Positions 16,519 to 26,786 are shown, numbered from the stretch's first letter. The stretch is DNA of 64,000 nt from [Muricauda] lutisoli (nom. illeg.) (GCF_017313105.1 NZ_JAFLND010000003.1:186001-250000), one strand, 5' to 3'. The notes: generated by a model from the letters alone, not told the origin. A program made the numbers and translations.

Positions 16519-17463
16519 TTAATAAGTACATGTACAGTTAGAAATTCCTTGGAAGAGGTCTATTCCAAGGGTTACTACATGGGTCCCGGTAGAATAACCC
16601 AGTATTTCGTTCATAATTACTTGGTAAGAATACCCAAAGTAAAAGTCTCCTTTTTTAATTCCTACGATCGGGGCGATATAAAGTGGCGAACCCAGTTGAT
16701 CGTTAAGAAATCTATAAGTGAAGCCAGCGTAGTAATAGTCTAGAAAGTCAAACCATTTAAATTTTGTGTTTATATCTGTAATTGACCTTCCATCACTTTC
16801 AAAGTATTGAAAAAAAACAGATGGCTCTATTTCAAAATCCGCTCTTCTGCTTTTTCTAAACTTATAGCCGGAATAAACATAATAATTGCGTAAAGTATTG
16901 GGTTCAAATACAGGATTGAACTTTTTAAATTCTTTGTTTAGAATATTGGAAGCATTGACACTGAGATAAAACCGTTCTCTTCGGTATAAAACCCCCACAT
17001 CAAAGTTAGGGTTGCTAGAGGACCTGTCATTTACAATGGCTTGATCATTATTTGGATCAAAGTTTTCAGTGTCGATTCTAAATTGATTGAGGTTAAAAGA
17101 CAGGGCAAATGAGAAATAATGGTCATTATATTTGTCAATGGTGAGGTGATGAGCAAAGGAAACTTTTCCGCCCCGCTGTTTGGTTTCACCATTCGAATCA
17201 TTATAGATGACCATTCCAATCCCCGATCGATTCCCCAATCGTACATCTGCCGAAAGGGATTGGGTATCAGGTGCATCTTGGATACCCACCCATTGGGTGA
17301 CCCCGTTCATCCTCACCTTTACGTAATTACCTATGCCTGCAAAGGATGGAGACATTAAAAAAGGGTTGTCGGATAAATATTGCGACAATTGGGGTATGGT
17401 TAATTCTTGTCCTTTTGCAAAGAATAAGTTCATACACATTAAGAAAACTATACTTCTCTTCAT
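16519..17463 (-). CDS. PorP/SprF family T9SS partner of the giant adhesin
   Basis: A 314-residue outer-membrane protein with a signal peptide (IVFLMCMNLFFAKGQ) and family marks LSQYLSDNPFLMSPSFAG and GVTQWVGIQDAPDTQSLSAD, matching the NPAYAG and QWVGI-PxTQ blocks of PorP/SprF. Beta-strand-rich remainder ends in CTCTY. It begins 14 bp after the stop of the 3073-residue type B cargo and is presumably required for that cargo. The family block NPAYAG is altered to SPSFAG here, and overall identity to the PorP/SprF at 10754 looks low, consistent with cargo-specific pairing. Confidence 0.88.
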   Translation of the reverse strand: MKRSIVFLMCMNLFFAKGQELTIPQLSQYLSDNPFLMSPSFAGIGNYVKVRMNGVTQWVGIQDAPDTQSLSADVRLGNRSGIGMVIYNDSNGETKQRGGKVSFAHHLTIDKYNDHYFSFALSFNLNQFRIDTENFDPNNDQAIVNDRSSSNPNFDVGVLYRRERFYLSVNASNILNKEFKKFNPVFEPNTLRNYYVYSGYKFRKSRRADFEIEPSVFFQYFESDGRSITDINTKFKWFDFLDYYYAGFTYRFLNDQLGSPLYIAPIVGIKKGDFYFGYSYQVIMNEILGYSTGTHVVTLGIDLFQGISNCTCTY

Positions 17464-17477
17464 TTATCGTTTAGATT

Positions 17478-20400
17478 TTATCTATAAAGTGTAAAGTGTC
17501 CAACGAATTCACGTCCAGAGCCATCATTGGGTTTCACTATATACCAATAATCTCCAGAAGGCATTGGTTTGGAGTCATATTCCCCATCCCAAGCATCTGT
17601 TGGACCCAAAATGTGGATTTTTCTTCCGTACCTATCAAAAATGGACGTTTCGATATCAGGGAATAATTCGGTATTCCTGGGTCCCCAAGTATCATTTTGA
17701 CCATCATAGTTGGGAGTGAAAAAATCCGGGATATCTATGTCCACCATGTTCATCGCAATACTTTGTATTGCCTCACAGCCATTACTGTCCACAACCCTTA
17801 CTGTGAAAGTTCCACTTCGGTCTATGGTATATGTATTGTTGGATGTTGCACCATTATCATCGAAATAATAGGTGTATGGAGCGGCACCACCAGTAACATT
17901 TGCAGTGATTTGATTCGCATATTCGCTGGTCAATGTCAACCCTAATTGCACAAAGCTTTCAACTTCAAATGGAATCTCTCCCACACAGCCATTGTTGTCC
18001 ATTATGAACAAACTGTGATTGCCAGCACTGATATTTCCAAAATCAGGACTTAGGATGAAATCATTCAGGTCAGTTGAATCCAGGGCATAGAGCACATCAT
18101 TACTTACTGAGGGGTCAGATAAAGTCACTACAAGGCTGTTTGATGGAAGATTGTTGTCGCAGAAATACATTATATCAACAGAGCCACCAAGTTTCGCCCC
18201 CCCAGATTGGATTCCAAAACTCGTATTGGTTTCACATCCAGTATCATCAATTATGTTCATTTCATATTCTCCAGGAGACAGATTGTCTATTGAGAAGGAA
18301 TCCGTATTGAAAAGTATAGGTTCCATATCGTTGAGCTGAACGATAACCGGGAAAACAGCATCTCCAATCTCTACAGAAACGGAACCATTATTACTCTCCC
18401 AACACGTTTCATTCTGAACAATAGTGGTAACGCTAAATCCAGTGATGGTGACCAGGAAGGAGTTCTCCACGTCGGGGCAGGATCCCGTACCGGGGCTGAA
18501 GACGTAGATGGTGGTGGTTGCGCTCACGGGGTCCCCTGCGAATAGGGCGTTGCCCCCTCCGTTGGGCGCGTCGAAATAGTTGCCGTTGGCCAGTGCTGGC
18601 AGGATGTAGGAGTCACAGCTCTCGACATCGGCGGGCGCGTCGGCCAGTGGGGTGTTGTTGATGGTCACCTGGAAGGAGTTCTCCAGGTCTGGGCATGACC
18701 CGGTTCCCGGACTGAAGACATATATCGTCGCGCTCGCGGTGATGGCGTCCCCTGCGAACAGAGGAGTTCCGGTTCCACCACTTCCGGTAAAATAGTTGCC
18801 GTTGACTAGTGCCGGTAGGATATAGGAGTCACAGCTCTCGACATCGGCGGGCGCGTCTGCCACTGGGGTGTTGTTGATGGTCACCACGAAGGAGTTCTCT
18901 ACATCTGGACAACTTCCTTGCCCAGGGCTGAAGATGTAGAGGGTGGTCGTTGTGGTGATATTGTCCCCTGCGAACAAAGGCGTTCCAGTTCCACCACTTC
19001 CAGTAAAATAGTCACCGTTGGCCAGTGCGGGCAGGATGTAGGTATCACAGCTCTCGACATCGGCCGGTGCGTCTGCCACTGGGGTATTGTTGATCGTTAC
19101 TTGGAAGGAGTTCTCCACATCGGGGCAGGATCCCGTTCCGGGGCTGAAGACGTAGATGGTGGTCGTTGTGGTGATATTGTCCCCTGCGAACAAAGGCGTT
19201 CCGGTTCCACCACTTCCAGTGAAATAGTTGCCGTTCGCCAGTGTGGGCAGGGTGTAGGAGTCACAGCTCTCGACATCGGCAGGCGCATCGGCCAGTGGGG
19301 TGTCGTTTATGGTGACCACGAAGGAGTTCTCCACATCGGGACATGACCCCGTCCCCGGGCTGAAGACATAGATGGTGGTCGTTGTGGTGATGTTGTCCCC
19401 TGCGAAGAGTGCGTTGCCCCCTCCGTTGGGCGCATCGAAATAGTAGCCGTTGGCCAGTGCGGGCAGGATATAGGAATCACAGCTCTCGACATCGGTGGGC
19501 GCGTCGGCAATCGGTATAGGCGTTATGGTCAATGTCATGGAGTCGAATGTGGCCGGACAGCTTCCGTTCCCGTTGCCGGTAAGGGTAAGGGTTACCGAAC
19601 CGTTGGTGATGTCGCCCAGACCAGGAGTGTAGACGGGCATCAGGGCGGTGGCATCATCGAATGAGCCGTCGCCTGCGGAGGACCACAGCAATGAACTGGT
19701 GTTGGAGGTACTTGGTTTTGTGACGGATGTTGATAGGTCGAGCACTTCCCCCTGGCATATTTCCTCGTCTGATCCTGCATCCACTATGGGCGCTGGTGTT
19801 ATGGTGACCTGAAAGGAGTTCTCCACATCGGGGCACGACCCTGTTCCGGGGCTGAAGACGTAGAGGGTGGTCGTTGTAGTGACCACGTCCCCTGCGAAGA
19901 GTGCGTTGCCCCCTCCGTTGGGCGCATCGAAATAATCACCGTTGACCAGTGCCGGTAGAATATAGGAATCACAGCTCTCGACATCTGCCGGTGCGTCTGC
20001 CAGTGGGGTGTCGTTGATGGTCACTTGGAAGGAGTTCTCCACGTCGGGGCACGACCCTGTTCCAGGGCTAAAGACATAGATAGTGGTGGTTGTGGTGATA
20101 GCGTCCCCTGCGAAAAGTGCATTGCCTGCACCGTTGGGAGCATCGAAGTAGTTGCCGTTGGCCAAGGCGGGCAAGGTGTAGGTGTCACAGCTCTCGACAT
20201 CGGTGGGCGCATCAGCCAGTGGGGTGTCGTTGATGGTCACTTGGAAGGAGTTCTCCACGTCTGGGCATGACCCGGTTCCTGGACTGAAGACATAGAGGGT
20301 GGTCGTTGTGGTGATGGCGTCCCCTGCGAATAGGGCGTTGCCCCCTCCGTTGGGCGCATCGAAATAGTCTCCATCGGCCAGTGTCGGTAGGATATAGGAA

Positions 20401-23400
20401 TCACAGCTCTCGACATCTGCCGGTGCGTCTGCCAGTGGGGTGTCGTTGATGGTCACTTGGAAGGAGTTCTCCACGTCGGGGCACGACCCTGTTCCAGGGC
20501 TAAAGACATAGATAGTGGTGGTTGTGGTGATAGCGTCCCCTGCGAAAAGTGCATTGCCTGCACCGTTGGGAGCATCGAAGTAGTTGCCGTTGGCCAGTGC
20601 TGGCAGGATGTAGGAGTCACAGCTCTCGACATCGGCGGGCGCGTCGGCCAGTGGGGTGTTGTTGATGGTCACCTGGAAGGAGTTCTCCATGTCTGGGCAT
20701 GACCCGGTTCCCGGACTGAAGACGTAAATAATCTGTGTTGAGTTTATGATATTCCCTGCGAACAGAGGAGTTCCAGCTCCACCACTTCCGGTAAAATAGT
20801 CACCGTTGGTAATTGCGGGCAGGGTGTAGGCGTCACAGCTCTCGACATCGGTTTGCGCATCCGCCAGTGGGGTGTCGTTAATGGTGACCACAAAGGAGTT
20901 CTCCACGTCTGGGCATGACCCGGTTCCTGGACTGAAGACATAGAGGGTGGTCGTTGTGGTGATGGCGTCCCCTGCGAATAGGGCGTTGCCCCCTCCGTTG
21001 GGCGCATCGAAATAATCACCGTTGGCCAAGGCTGGCAGGATGTAGGTGTCACAGCTCTCGACGTCCGCTGGTGCATCGGCCAGTGGGGTGTTGTTGATGG
21101 TGACCTGGAAGGAGTTCTCCACATCGGGGCAGGATCCCGTTCCGGGACTGAAGACGTAGATGGTGGTCGTTGTAGTGATGTTATCCCCTGCGAAGAGGGC
21201 GTTGCCCCCTCCATTGGGCGCATCAAAGTAGTTACCATTGGCCAGTGGCGGCAGGATATAGGCGTCACAGCTTTCTACATCGGTGGGCGCATCGCCCAGT
21301 GGGGTGTCGTTGATGGTCACTTGGAAGGAGTTCTCCACATCGGGGCAAGATCCCGTTCCGGGACTGAAGACGTAGATGGTGGTCGTTGTAGTGATATTGT
21401 CCCCTGCGAAGAGGGCGTTGCCCCCTCCATTGGGCGCATCAAAGTAGTTACCATTGGCCAGTGGCGGTAGGATATAGGCGTCGCAGCTCTCGAAATCGGC
21501 GGGGGCGTCTGCCACAGGGGTGTCGTTGATGGTCACTTGGAAGGAGTTCTCCACATCGGGGCATGACCCCGTACCTGGGCTGAGGACATAGATGGTTGTA
21601 GTTGTGGTGATGGCGTCCCCTGAGAACAGAGGTGTGCCAGTTCCATTACTTCCAGTAAAATAGTCACCGTTGGCCAGTGCGGGGAGGATATAGGCGTCAC
21701 AGCTCTCGACATCGGTCGGTGCGTCTGCCAGTGGGGTGTTGTTGATGGTGACCTGGAAGGAGTTCTCCACGTCTGGGCATGACCCGGTTCCCGGACTGAA
21801 GACATAGAGGGTGGTGGTTGTAGTGATATTGTCCCCTGCGAATAGGGCGTTGCCCCCTCCGTTGGGCGCATCGAAATAGTCACCGTTGAACAGTGTGGGC
21901 AGGATGTAGGTGTCACAGCTCTCGACATCCGCTGGTGCATCCGCCAGTGGGGTGTTGTTGATGGTGACCAGGAAGGAGTTCTCCACATCTGGACAACTTC
22001 CTTGCCCAGGACTGAAGATATATATGGTCGCGCTCGTGGTGATGGCGTCCCCTGCGAACATAGGCGTTCCGGTTCCACCGCTTCCAGTAAAATAGTCACC
22101 GTTGGCCAAGGCAGGCAGGATGTAGGTATCACAGCTCTCGACATCGGTCGGTACGTCTGCCAATGGGGTGTTGTTAATGGTGACCACAAAGGAGTTCTCC
22201 ACATCGGGGCAAGACCCGGTTCCGGGACTGAAGACATAGATGGTGGTGGTTGTGGTGATGGCGTCCCCTGCAAACAGAGGCGTTCCGGTTCCACCGCTTC
22301 CAGTAAAATAGTTTCCGTTGGCCAAGGCAGGCAGGATGTAGGCGTCACAGCTCTCGACATCGGCGGGCGCGTCGGCCAGTGGGGTGTCGTTGATGGTCAC
22401 TTGGAAGGAGTTCTCCACGTCGGGGCAGGATCCCGTACCGGGGCTGAAGACGTAGATGGTGGTGGTTGCGCTCACGGGGTCCCCTGCGAATAGGGCGTTG
22501 CCCCCTCCGTTGGGCGCGTCGAAATAGTTGCCGTTGGCCAGTGCTGGCAGGATGTAGGAGTCACAGCTCTCGACATCGGCGGGCGCGTCGGCCAGTGGGG
22601 TGTTGTTGATGGTGACCAGGAAGGAGTTCTCCACATCGGGGCATGATCCCGTACCCGGACTGAAGACATAGATAGTGGTCGTTGAAGTGATGGTGTCCCC
22701 TGCAAACAGAGGCGTTCCGGTTCCACCGCTTCCAGTAAAATAGTTTCCGTTGGCCAAGGCAGGCAGGATGTAGGTGTCACAGTTCTCAACGTCTGCTGGT
22801 GCATCCGCCAGTGGGGTGTCGTTGATGGTCACTTGGAAGGAGTTCTCCACGTCTGGACATGACCCGGTTCCTGGACTGAAGACATAAATAATTTGTGTTG
22901 AGTTTATGATATCCCCTGCAAATAGGGCGTTTCCTGCTCCGTTGGGCGCGTCGAAATAATCACCGTTGGCCAAGGCTGGCAGGATGTAGGAGTCACAGCT
23001 CTCGACATCGGCGGGCGCGTCGGCCAGTGGGGTGTTGTTGATGGTGACCAGGAAGGAGTTCTCCACATCGGGGCATGATCCCGTACCCGGACTGAAGACA
23101 TAGATAGTGGTCGTTGAAGTGATGGTGTCCCCTGCAAACAGAGGGGTTCCGGTTCCACCACTTCCAGTGAAATAGTTACCGTTGGCAAGTGCGGGTAGGA
23201 TGTAGGCGTCACAGCTCTCGACATCGGCGGGGGCATCGGCGATGGGCATCGGTGTTATGGTGAAGGTCATGGAGTCGAATGTGGGCGGACAGCTCCCGTT
23301 CCCGTTGCCGGTAAGGGTAAGGGTTACCGAACCGTTGATGATGTCATTTGCTCCAGGTGTATAGATGGACATCAGGGCTGTGTTATCATCGAACGAGCCG

Positions 23401-26400
23401 TCGCCTGTGGAGGACCACAGCAATGAACTGGTGTTGGAGGCACTTGGATTTGTGATGGATGTGGATAGGTCGAGCACTTCCCCCTGGCATATTTCCTCGT
23501 CTGACCCTGCGTCCACTATGGGCGCTGGTGTTATGGTCACCTGGAAGGAGTTCTCCACATCGGGGCAGGACCCCATACCTGGACTGAAGACATAGATAGT
23601 GGTGGTGGCGCTGATGGCGTCCCCTTCGAACAGAGGGGTTCCAGTTCCACCGCTTCCAGTAAAATAGTCACCGTTGGCCAAGGCAGGCAGGATGTAGGCA
23701 TCACAGCTCTCGACATCGGCCGGCGCATCTGCCAGTGGGGTATCGTTGATGGTTACCTGGAAGGAGTTCTCCACCTTGGGACATGCCCCTGCGGAGCTGA
23801 AGACATAGATGGTTGTCGTTGTGGTGATCACGTCCCCTGCGAATAGAGGGGTTCCAGTTCCACCACTTCCGGTAAAATAGTCACCGTTGGCCAGTGCAGG
23901 CAGGGTGTAGGCATCACAGCTCTCGACATCGGCCGGCGCATCTGCAAGTGGGGTGATATTGATAGTGACCACGAAGGATTCTTCGTCAGTACATGTACCG
24001 TTCTCGTCGTAGATATAAAGTGTCGTTGTACCAGCAATGTTGAACGAGACTCCGGCTAAATATTGGTTGCCACCACCACCAAATCCTCCGGGCAGGTCGT
24101 AGTAGGCTTCATTGCCTGTTAGGTTTGTTCCAGTGATCATTGGCAGCAAGTACTGGTCGCAGGCTGTCACATTTGCCAAGGGGTCGATGTTGGGCGGTTC
24201 AGGTGCCGTAAGGGTTACATCCGGGCCATCGACCGCAGAGATACAACCATTGACAGTTATACGAAAGTTTTGGTAGTTGCCAGGGGGAAGGCCATTGACA
24301 ACTGCACTCCCACCACTGACAGTAACGGCGTTGAAAGTTCCCCCATCATACATAATATCGTAAATGCCATCGGGAACATCGGAGAATATGAATGTTATCG
24401 ATCCATCGTCACTGCCACATTTGGTGGGGTCGGAGAAATAGTCAACGTCTATAAATGGTTTAGTTGTTATATTGATCTTGAAACTTCTCTCGTCAAAACA
24501 GACAGCGGGTGCGACACCAGTTTCATCATATATATAAAGGGTCATACTAGTGTTGATCAAATCACCAGGAAAGAATAACGTACCACCTCCTGAAGGGCCT
24601 CCCGAAGCATCATAATAGGCTTCATTTCCGGATAAATCTGTTCCTGTAATTGGAGGTAATATATATGAATCGCAAGCTTCAACATCTGCCAGTGAATCAA
24701 TTTTTGGAGTTGTAAAAACGTAAATTGTCTGTAGGAGATCTGTATAGTTACCGTAGATATCCGTGACTCTATATGTACGTGCAATAGTTTCGGGATTTGA
24801 AAGTCCATCCGAAACATCCCCTATATATGTGACAGCGGCCACAGCACAATTGTCAGCCTCATCCGTTACAACATTTGGGTCTGGTGCAGGTACTGTATCA
24901 CAAACGGTAATCGGGTCTGGATTGGATGCGGTAGGGGAGATGTTATCAGTAAATGCGACTGTAAAAACATCTAGGTGTTCAAAATCCACTCCATCAAAAT
25001 ATGCATTTTTGAACGCATCAATACTTGTTGCAGGAATCGTTGTTATTGGTCCGGTAAGAAAATCCCCATCACCATCCGTATCAATGATCAAAGATAATTC
25101 TCCACAGTTCCCATTGTCAAGAATGTCAGATCCTGACAGATCTACTCGAACACTGACCCCTAAAATAGGGTCTACTCCTCCTGGAGAAACGGTTTTTTGA
25201 ATTTTCCATTCTCTTTCTATTCTGGAAACAAACTGGGGTGGGAGTTCGGTGGCAACCTGGTTGAGTCCATTATGATCGTTTGCCCATAGCAAATAATTGT
25301 GTAGATATGAGAATAATGAAGGTGATCCCCAGGTTGTATTATCGATTTCAGTTCTGGATTGATCTAGATTATCAGTTCCAAAATTGGTATTGGAAGACAT
25401 GGTAACCATGGCTTCCGTATTTTCACTTTTGGAAATACGTTGGTGTAGGTTATATCGCAATTTGAGGTCACCAACATTACCTGGTAAACCTGATTCAAAG
25501 TCTTCAAAACGGTCCCTACCTAAACCTGCGATATCGTATCGATAGTTTGGATCTACTGTGGGATCCCAAATGACTGTTCCGTCTGCGGCGAGATAATCAT
25601 AGCCCAGATTACCCACAACACTGCCCAATTGTCCTCCAGAATTATTTAGTGTAACCCCATATTTTATGGCCAAATAACTTTCTATCCTTTGAATACTGTT
25701 GGAGTTGAGCGGACCATCTGCCAATAAAACTTCAGCAATGTGTCCGGTTAGATTTCGGTTTTGATTGGAACTGTTAAAATGTTTTCCGAGTCTATTGTAC
25801 AGGTAAAGGTCTCTTTCCGCTCCAACAGCGTTTCTTATTACATTTAAATCTGGAAGTCCATTGACCCAAGTTGTAAATACTTCATCCTTCAAAAAAGGAT
25901 CAATATCCACTTTCCTGACCAATGTGCCTATAGTCGGTGCTTCTTGTAAATCTATGCCACCGCTTTGAAAGTAATTCCAGGTGTTCCATGTACGACCTAT
26001 GGAAAATCTGTTTCCATTGGAAATTCCTATGGAAAGGTTGGTGGTCGAACTATGGTAAGTGTCGATATCCCCTCCGAAAAGAAGACGCTGTGTTTGTGCG
26101 GAGTTTCCCATCCCCTTGCCTTTAAAGACAATAAAAACCGTGATTTCCTTTCTGGAATTGGACCTAAAATGCAGGGCCTGTCCATTTCCACTGCCATCAA
26201 ATTCCACTGATGGATTAAAGTTGAAACTGTTTCTGCGAAGTGTGGGTATACCGGGAATGGTGCCGGCAGGGTTCAAATAGGCAGGTGTGCCAAATGAATT
26301 TGCCAATCCTGTTGGATATGCCAATGGATAGTCTACTGGGGCAGGGTGGGGGACTGCATCTTGCGCATTATAATCCACAAAATCGTACCAAAGTTTCACA

Positions 26401-26699
26401 GGAGTTCCATCTACGGGAGCCAATGGTGTGAACAGTTGAAATTGCCCAGGTGTAGGTAGAGGGGGTGAGTTGACAGCCCTGTCTGCTGTAAACCAGGTGT
26501 CCACTTGTTGACCAAATATTTGACCGCTCAATAATAGCATGAATATCGTTCCTATTGTTAGGAGGATACTTTGCAATGGCCTATGATATATGCTAAACCA
26601 CGAGGTTTTTTTTTCAGGGGTTTGAGTAAAAGATAAATGAAGTAAAGATTTTATCATAGTAAGTAGGTCTTTTGTTTTTTCTTGTTGAGGAAGAGACAA
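17478..26699 (-). CDS. Giant T9SS type B repeat adhesin (3073 residues)
   Basis: The hydrophobic part of the signal sequence lies at about residues 45-64 (LLTIGTIFMLLLSGQIFGQ), after a long charged N-region; M15 (26657) is a plausible shorter start. Order: a lectin-like/LamG-type N-domain to about residue 350 ending in SYLAIKYGVTLNNSGG, a DUF8202-like part, an HYR-like domain, two diverged repeat units with a SprB-like segment between them, then 23 units of 72 residues (ADAPADVESCDxYILPALANG to GSCPDVENSFQVTIN). Two 95-residue Ig-like inserts (IVDAGSDEEICQGEVLDLS) interrupt the array after units 2 and 18. SprB-like domains and a C-terminal type B sorting domain (DFFTPNYDGQNDTWGP, then IFDRYGRKI) follow. 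Each unit has two cysteines, probably a disulfide. It is exported by T9SS with the PorP/SprF encoded next. Likely adhesion or gliding; ligand unknown. Confidence 0.92.
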   Translation of the reverse strand: MSLPQQEKTKDLLTMIKSLLHLSFTQTPEKKTSWFSIYHRPLQSILLTIGTIFMLLLSGQIFGQQVDTWFTADRAVNSPPLPTPGQFQLFTPLAPVDGTPVKLWYDFVDYNAQDAVPHPAPVDYPLAYPTGLANSFGTPAYLNPAGTIPGIPTLRRNSFNFNPSVEFDGSGNGQALHFRSNSRKEITVFIVFKGKGMGNSAQTQRLLFGGDIDTYHSSTTNLSIGISNGNRFSIGRTWNTWNYFQSGGIDLQEAPTIGTLVRKVDIDPFLKDEVFTTWVNGLPDLNVIRNAVGAERDLYLYNRLGKHFNSSNQNRNLTGHIAEVLLADGPLNSNSIQRIESYLAIKYGVTLNNSGGQLGSVVGNLGYDYLAADGTVIWDPTVDPNYRYDIAGLGRDRFEDFESGLPGNVGDLKLRYNLHQRISKSENTEAMVTMSSNTNFGTDNLDQSRTEIDNTTWGSPSLFSYLHNYLLWANDHNGLNQVATELPPQFVSRIEREWKIQKTVSPGGVDPILGVSVRVDLSGSDILDNGNCGELSLIIDTDGDGDFLTGPITTIPATSIDAFKNAYFDGVDFEHLDVFTVAFTDNISPTASNPDPITVCDTVPAPDPNVVTDEADNCAVAAVTYIGDVSDGLSNPETIARTYRVTDIYGNYTDLLQTIYVFTTPKIDSLADVEACDSYILPPITGTDLSGNEAYYDASGGPSGGGTLFFPGDLINTSMTLYIYDETGVAPAVCFDERSFKINITTKPFIDVDYFSDPTKCGSDDGSITFIFSDVPDGIYDIMYDGGTFNAVTVSGGSAVVNGLPPGNYQNFRITVNGCISAVDGPDVTLTAPEPPNIDPLANVTACDQYLLPMITGTNLTGNEAYYDLPGGFGGGGNQYLAGVSFNIAGTTTLYIYDENGTCTDEESFVVTINITPLADAPADVESCDAYTLPALANGDYFTGSGGTGTPLFAGDVITTTTTIYVFSSAGACPKVENSFQVTINDTPLADAPADVESCDAYILPALANGDYFTGSGGTGTPLFEGDAISATTTIYVFSPGMGSCPDVENSFQVTITPAPIVDAGSDEEICQGEVLDLSTSITNPSASNTSSLLWSSTGDGSFDDNTALMSIYTPGANDIINGSVTLTLTGNGNGSCPPTFDSMTFTITPMPIADAPADVESCDAYILPALANGNYFTGSGGTGTPLFAGDTITSTTTIYVFSPGTGSCPDVENSFLVTINNTPLADAPADVESCDSYILPALANGDYFDAPNGAGNALFAGDIINSTQIIYVFSPGTGSCPDVENSFQVTINDTPLADAPADVENCDTYILPALANGNYFTGSGGTGTPLFAGDTITSTTTIYVFSPGTGSCPDVENSFLVTINNTPLADAPADVESCDSYILPALANGNYFDAPNGGGNALFAGDPVSATTTIYVFSPGTGSCPDVENSFQVTINDTPLADAPADVESCDAYILPALANGNYFTGSGGTGTPLFAGDAITTTTTIYVFSPGTGSCPDVENSFVVTINNTPLADVPTDVESCDTYILPALANGDYFTGSGGTGTPMFAGDAITTSATIYIFSPGQGSCPDVENSFLVTINNTPLADAPADVESCDTYILPTLFNGDYFDAPNGGGNALFAGDNITTTTTLYVFSPGTGSCPDVENSFQVTINNTPLADAPTDVESCDAYILPALANGDYFTGSNGTGTPLFSGDAITTTTTIYVLSPGTGSCPDVENSFQVTINDTPVADAPADFESCDAYILPPLANGNYFDAPNGGGNALFAGDNITTTTTIYVFSPGTGSCPDVENSFQVTINDTPLGDAPTDVESCDAYILPPLANGNYFDAPNGGGNALFAGDNITTTTTIYVFSPGTGSCPDVENSFQVTINNTPLADAPADVESCDTYILPALANGDYFDAPNGGGNALFAGDAITTTTTLYVFSPGTGSCPDVENSFVVTINDTPLADAQTDVESCDAYTLPAITNGDYFTGSGGAGTPLFAGNIINSTQIIYVFSPGTGSCPDMENSFQVTINNTPLADAPADVESCDSYILPALANGNYFDAPNGAGNALFAGDAITTTTTIYVFSPGTGSCPDVENSFQVTINDTPLADAPADVESCDSYILPTLADGDYFDAPNGGGNALFAGDAITTTTTLYVFSPGTGSCPDVENSFQVTINDTPLADAPTDVESCDTYTLPALANGNYFDAPNGAGNALFAGDAITTTTTIYVFSPGTGSCPDVENSFQVTINDTPLADAPADVESCDSYILPALVNGDYFDAPNGGGNALFAGDVVTTTTTLYVFSPGTGSCPDVENSFQVTITPAPIVDAGSDEEICQGEVLDLSTSVTKPSTSNTSSLLWSSAGDGSFDDATALMPVYTPGLGDITNGSVTLTLTGNGNGSCPATFDSMTLTITPIPIADAPTDVESCDSYILPALANGYYFDAPNGGGNALFAGDNITTTTTIYVFSPGTGSCPDVENSFVVTINDTPLADAPADVESCDSYTLPTLANGNYFTGSGGTGTPLFAGDNITTTTTIYVFSPGTGSCPDVENSFQVTINNTPVADAPADVESCDTYILPALANGDYFTGSGGTGTPLFAGDNITTTTTLYIFSPGQGSCPDVENSFVVTINNTPVADAPADVESCDSYILPALVNGNYFTGSGGTGTPLFAGDAITASATIYVFSPGTGSCPDLENSFQVTINNTPLADAPADVESCDSYILPALANGNYFDAPNGGGNALFAGDPVSATTTIYVFSPGTGSCPDVENSFLVTITGFSVTTIVQNETCWESNNGSVSVEIGDAVFPVIVQLNDMEPILFNTDSFSIDNLSPGEYEMNIIDDTGCETNTSFGIQSGGAKLGGSVDIMYFCDNNLPSNSLVVTLSDPSVSNDVLYALDSTDLNDFILSPDFGNISAGNHSLFIMDNNGCVGEIPFEVESFVQLGLTLTSEYANQITANVTGGAAPYTYYFDDNGATSNNTYTIDRSGTFTVRVVDSNGCEAIQSIAMNMVDIDIPDFFTPNYDGQNDTWGPRNTELFPDIETSIFDRYGRKIHILGPTDAWDGEYDSKPMPSGDYWYIVKPNDGSGREFVGHFTLYR
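18437..23960 (-). repeat. Coding tandem array: 23 units of 216 bp, two unit types, two larger inserts
   Basis: The array encodes 23 copies of a 72-residue unit. By hand, 11 units carry FTGSGGTGTPLF and 12 carry FDAPNGGGNALF at the same position, in an irregular order. Two 95-residue Ig-like inserts (about 19510-19800 and 23240-23530) are near-identical. Long stretches are nearly identical at DNA level between non-adjacent units. Three sampled lines illustrate composition: 18541-18600 has 38 G+C of 60, against 25 of 60 at 25681-25740 in the same gene. Such arrays change copy number by recombination and are prone to assembly collapse. Confidence 0.95.
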
Positions 26700-26753
26700 G
26701 AAATGCTTTGGGAAGTATAAAATAAGCTACTATTCAGGTACTTGGGGACACCT

Positions 26754-26786
26754 AATTAACCTATGCAATGTTAGAATTGATGAATG
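26754..26786 (-). promoter_or_regulatory. LytTR-type direct-repeat site D (giant-adhesin operon)
   Basis: Minus-strand half-sites CATTCATCAATT (26775-26786) and CATAGGTTAATT (26754-26765) start exactly 21 bp apart. TAGGTTAAT fits the LytTR half-site at 8 of 9 positions. It is 55 bp before the listed adhesin start, or 97 bp before the alternative M15 start. Confidence 0.6.

Noticed and set aside
18918-23595. Long ORFs on both strands in other frames of the adhesin array (for example at 20744-21268, 21533-22360 and 22002-22493)
   Set aside because: They are repeat-generated shadows of the 216-bp coding unit. The real frame has a signal sequence, conserved cysteines and a T9SS C-terminal domain.
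18437-23960. Regular direct repeats resembling a CRISPR-like array
   Set aside because: The unit is 216 bp and coding in one unbroken frame, with no spacers, leader or cas genes.
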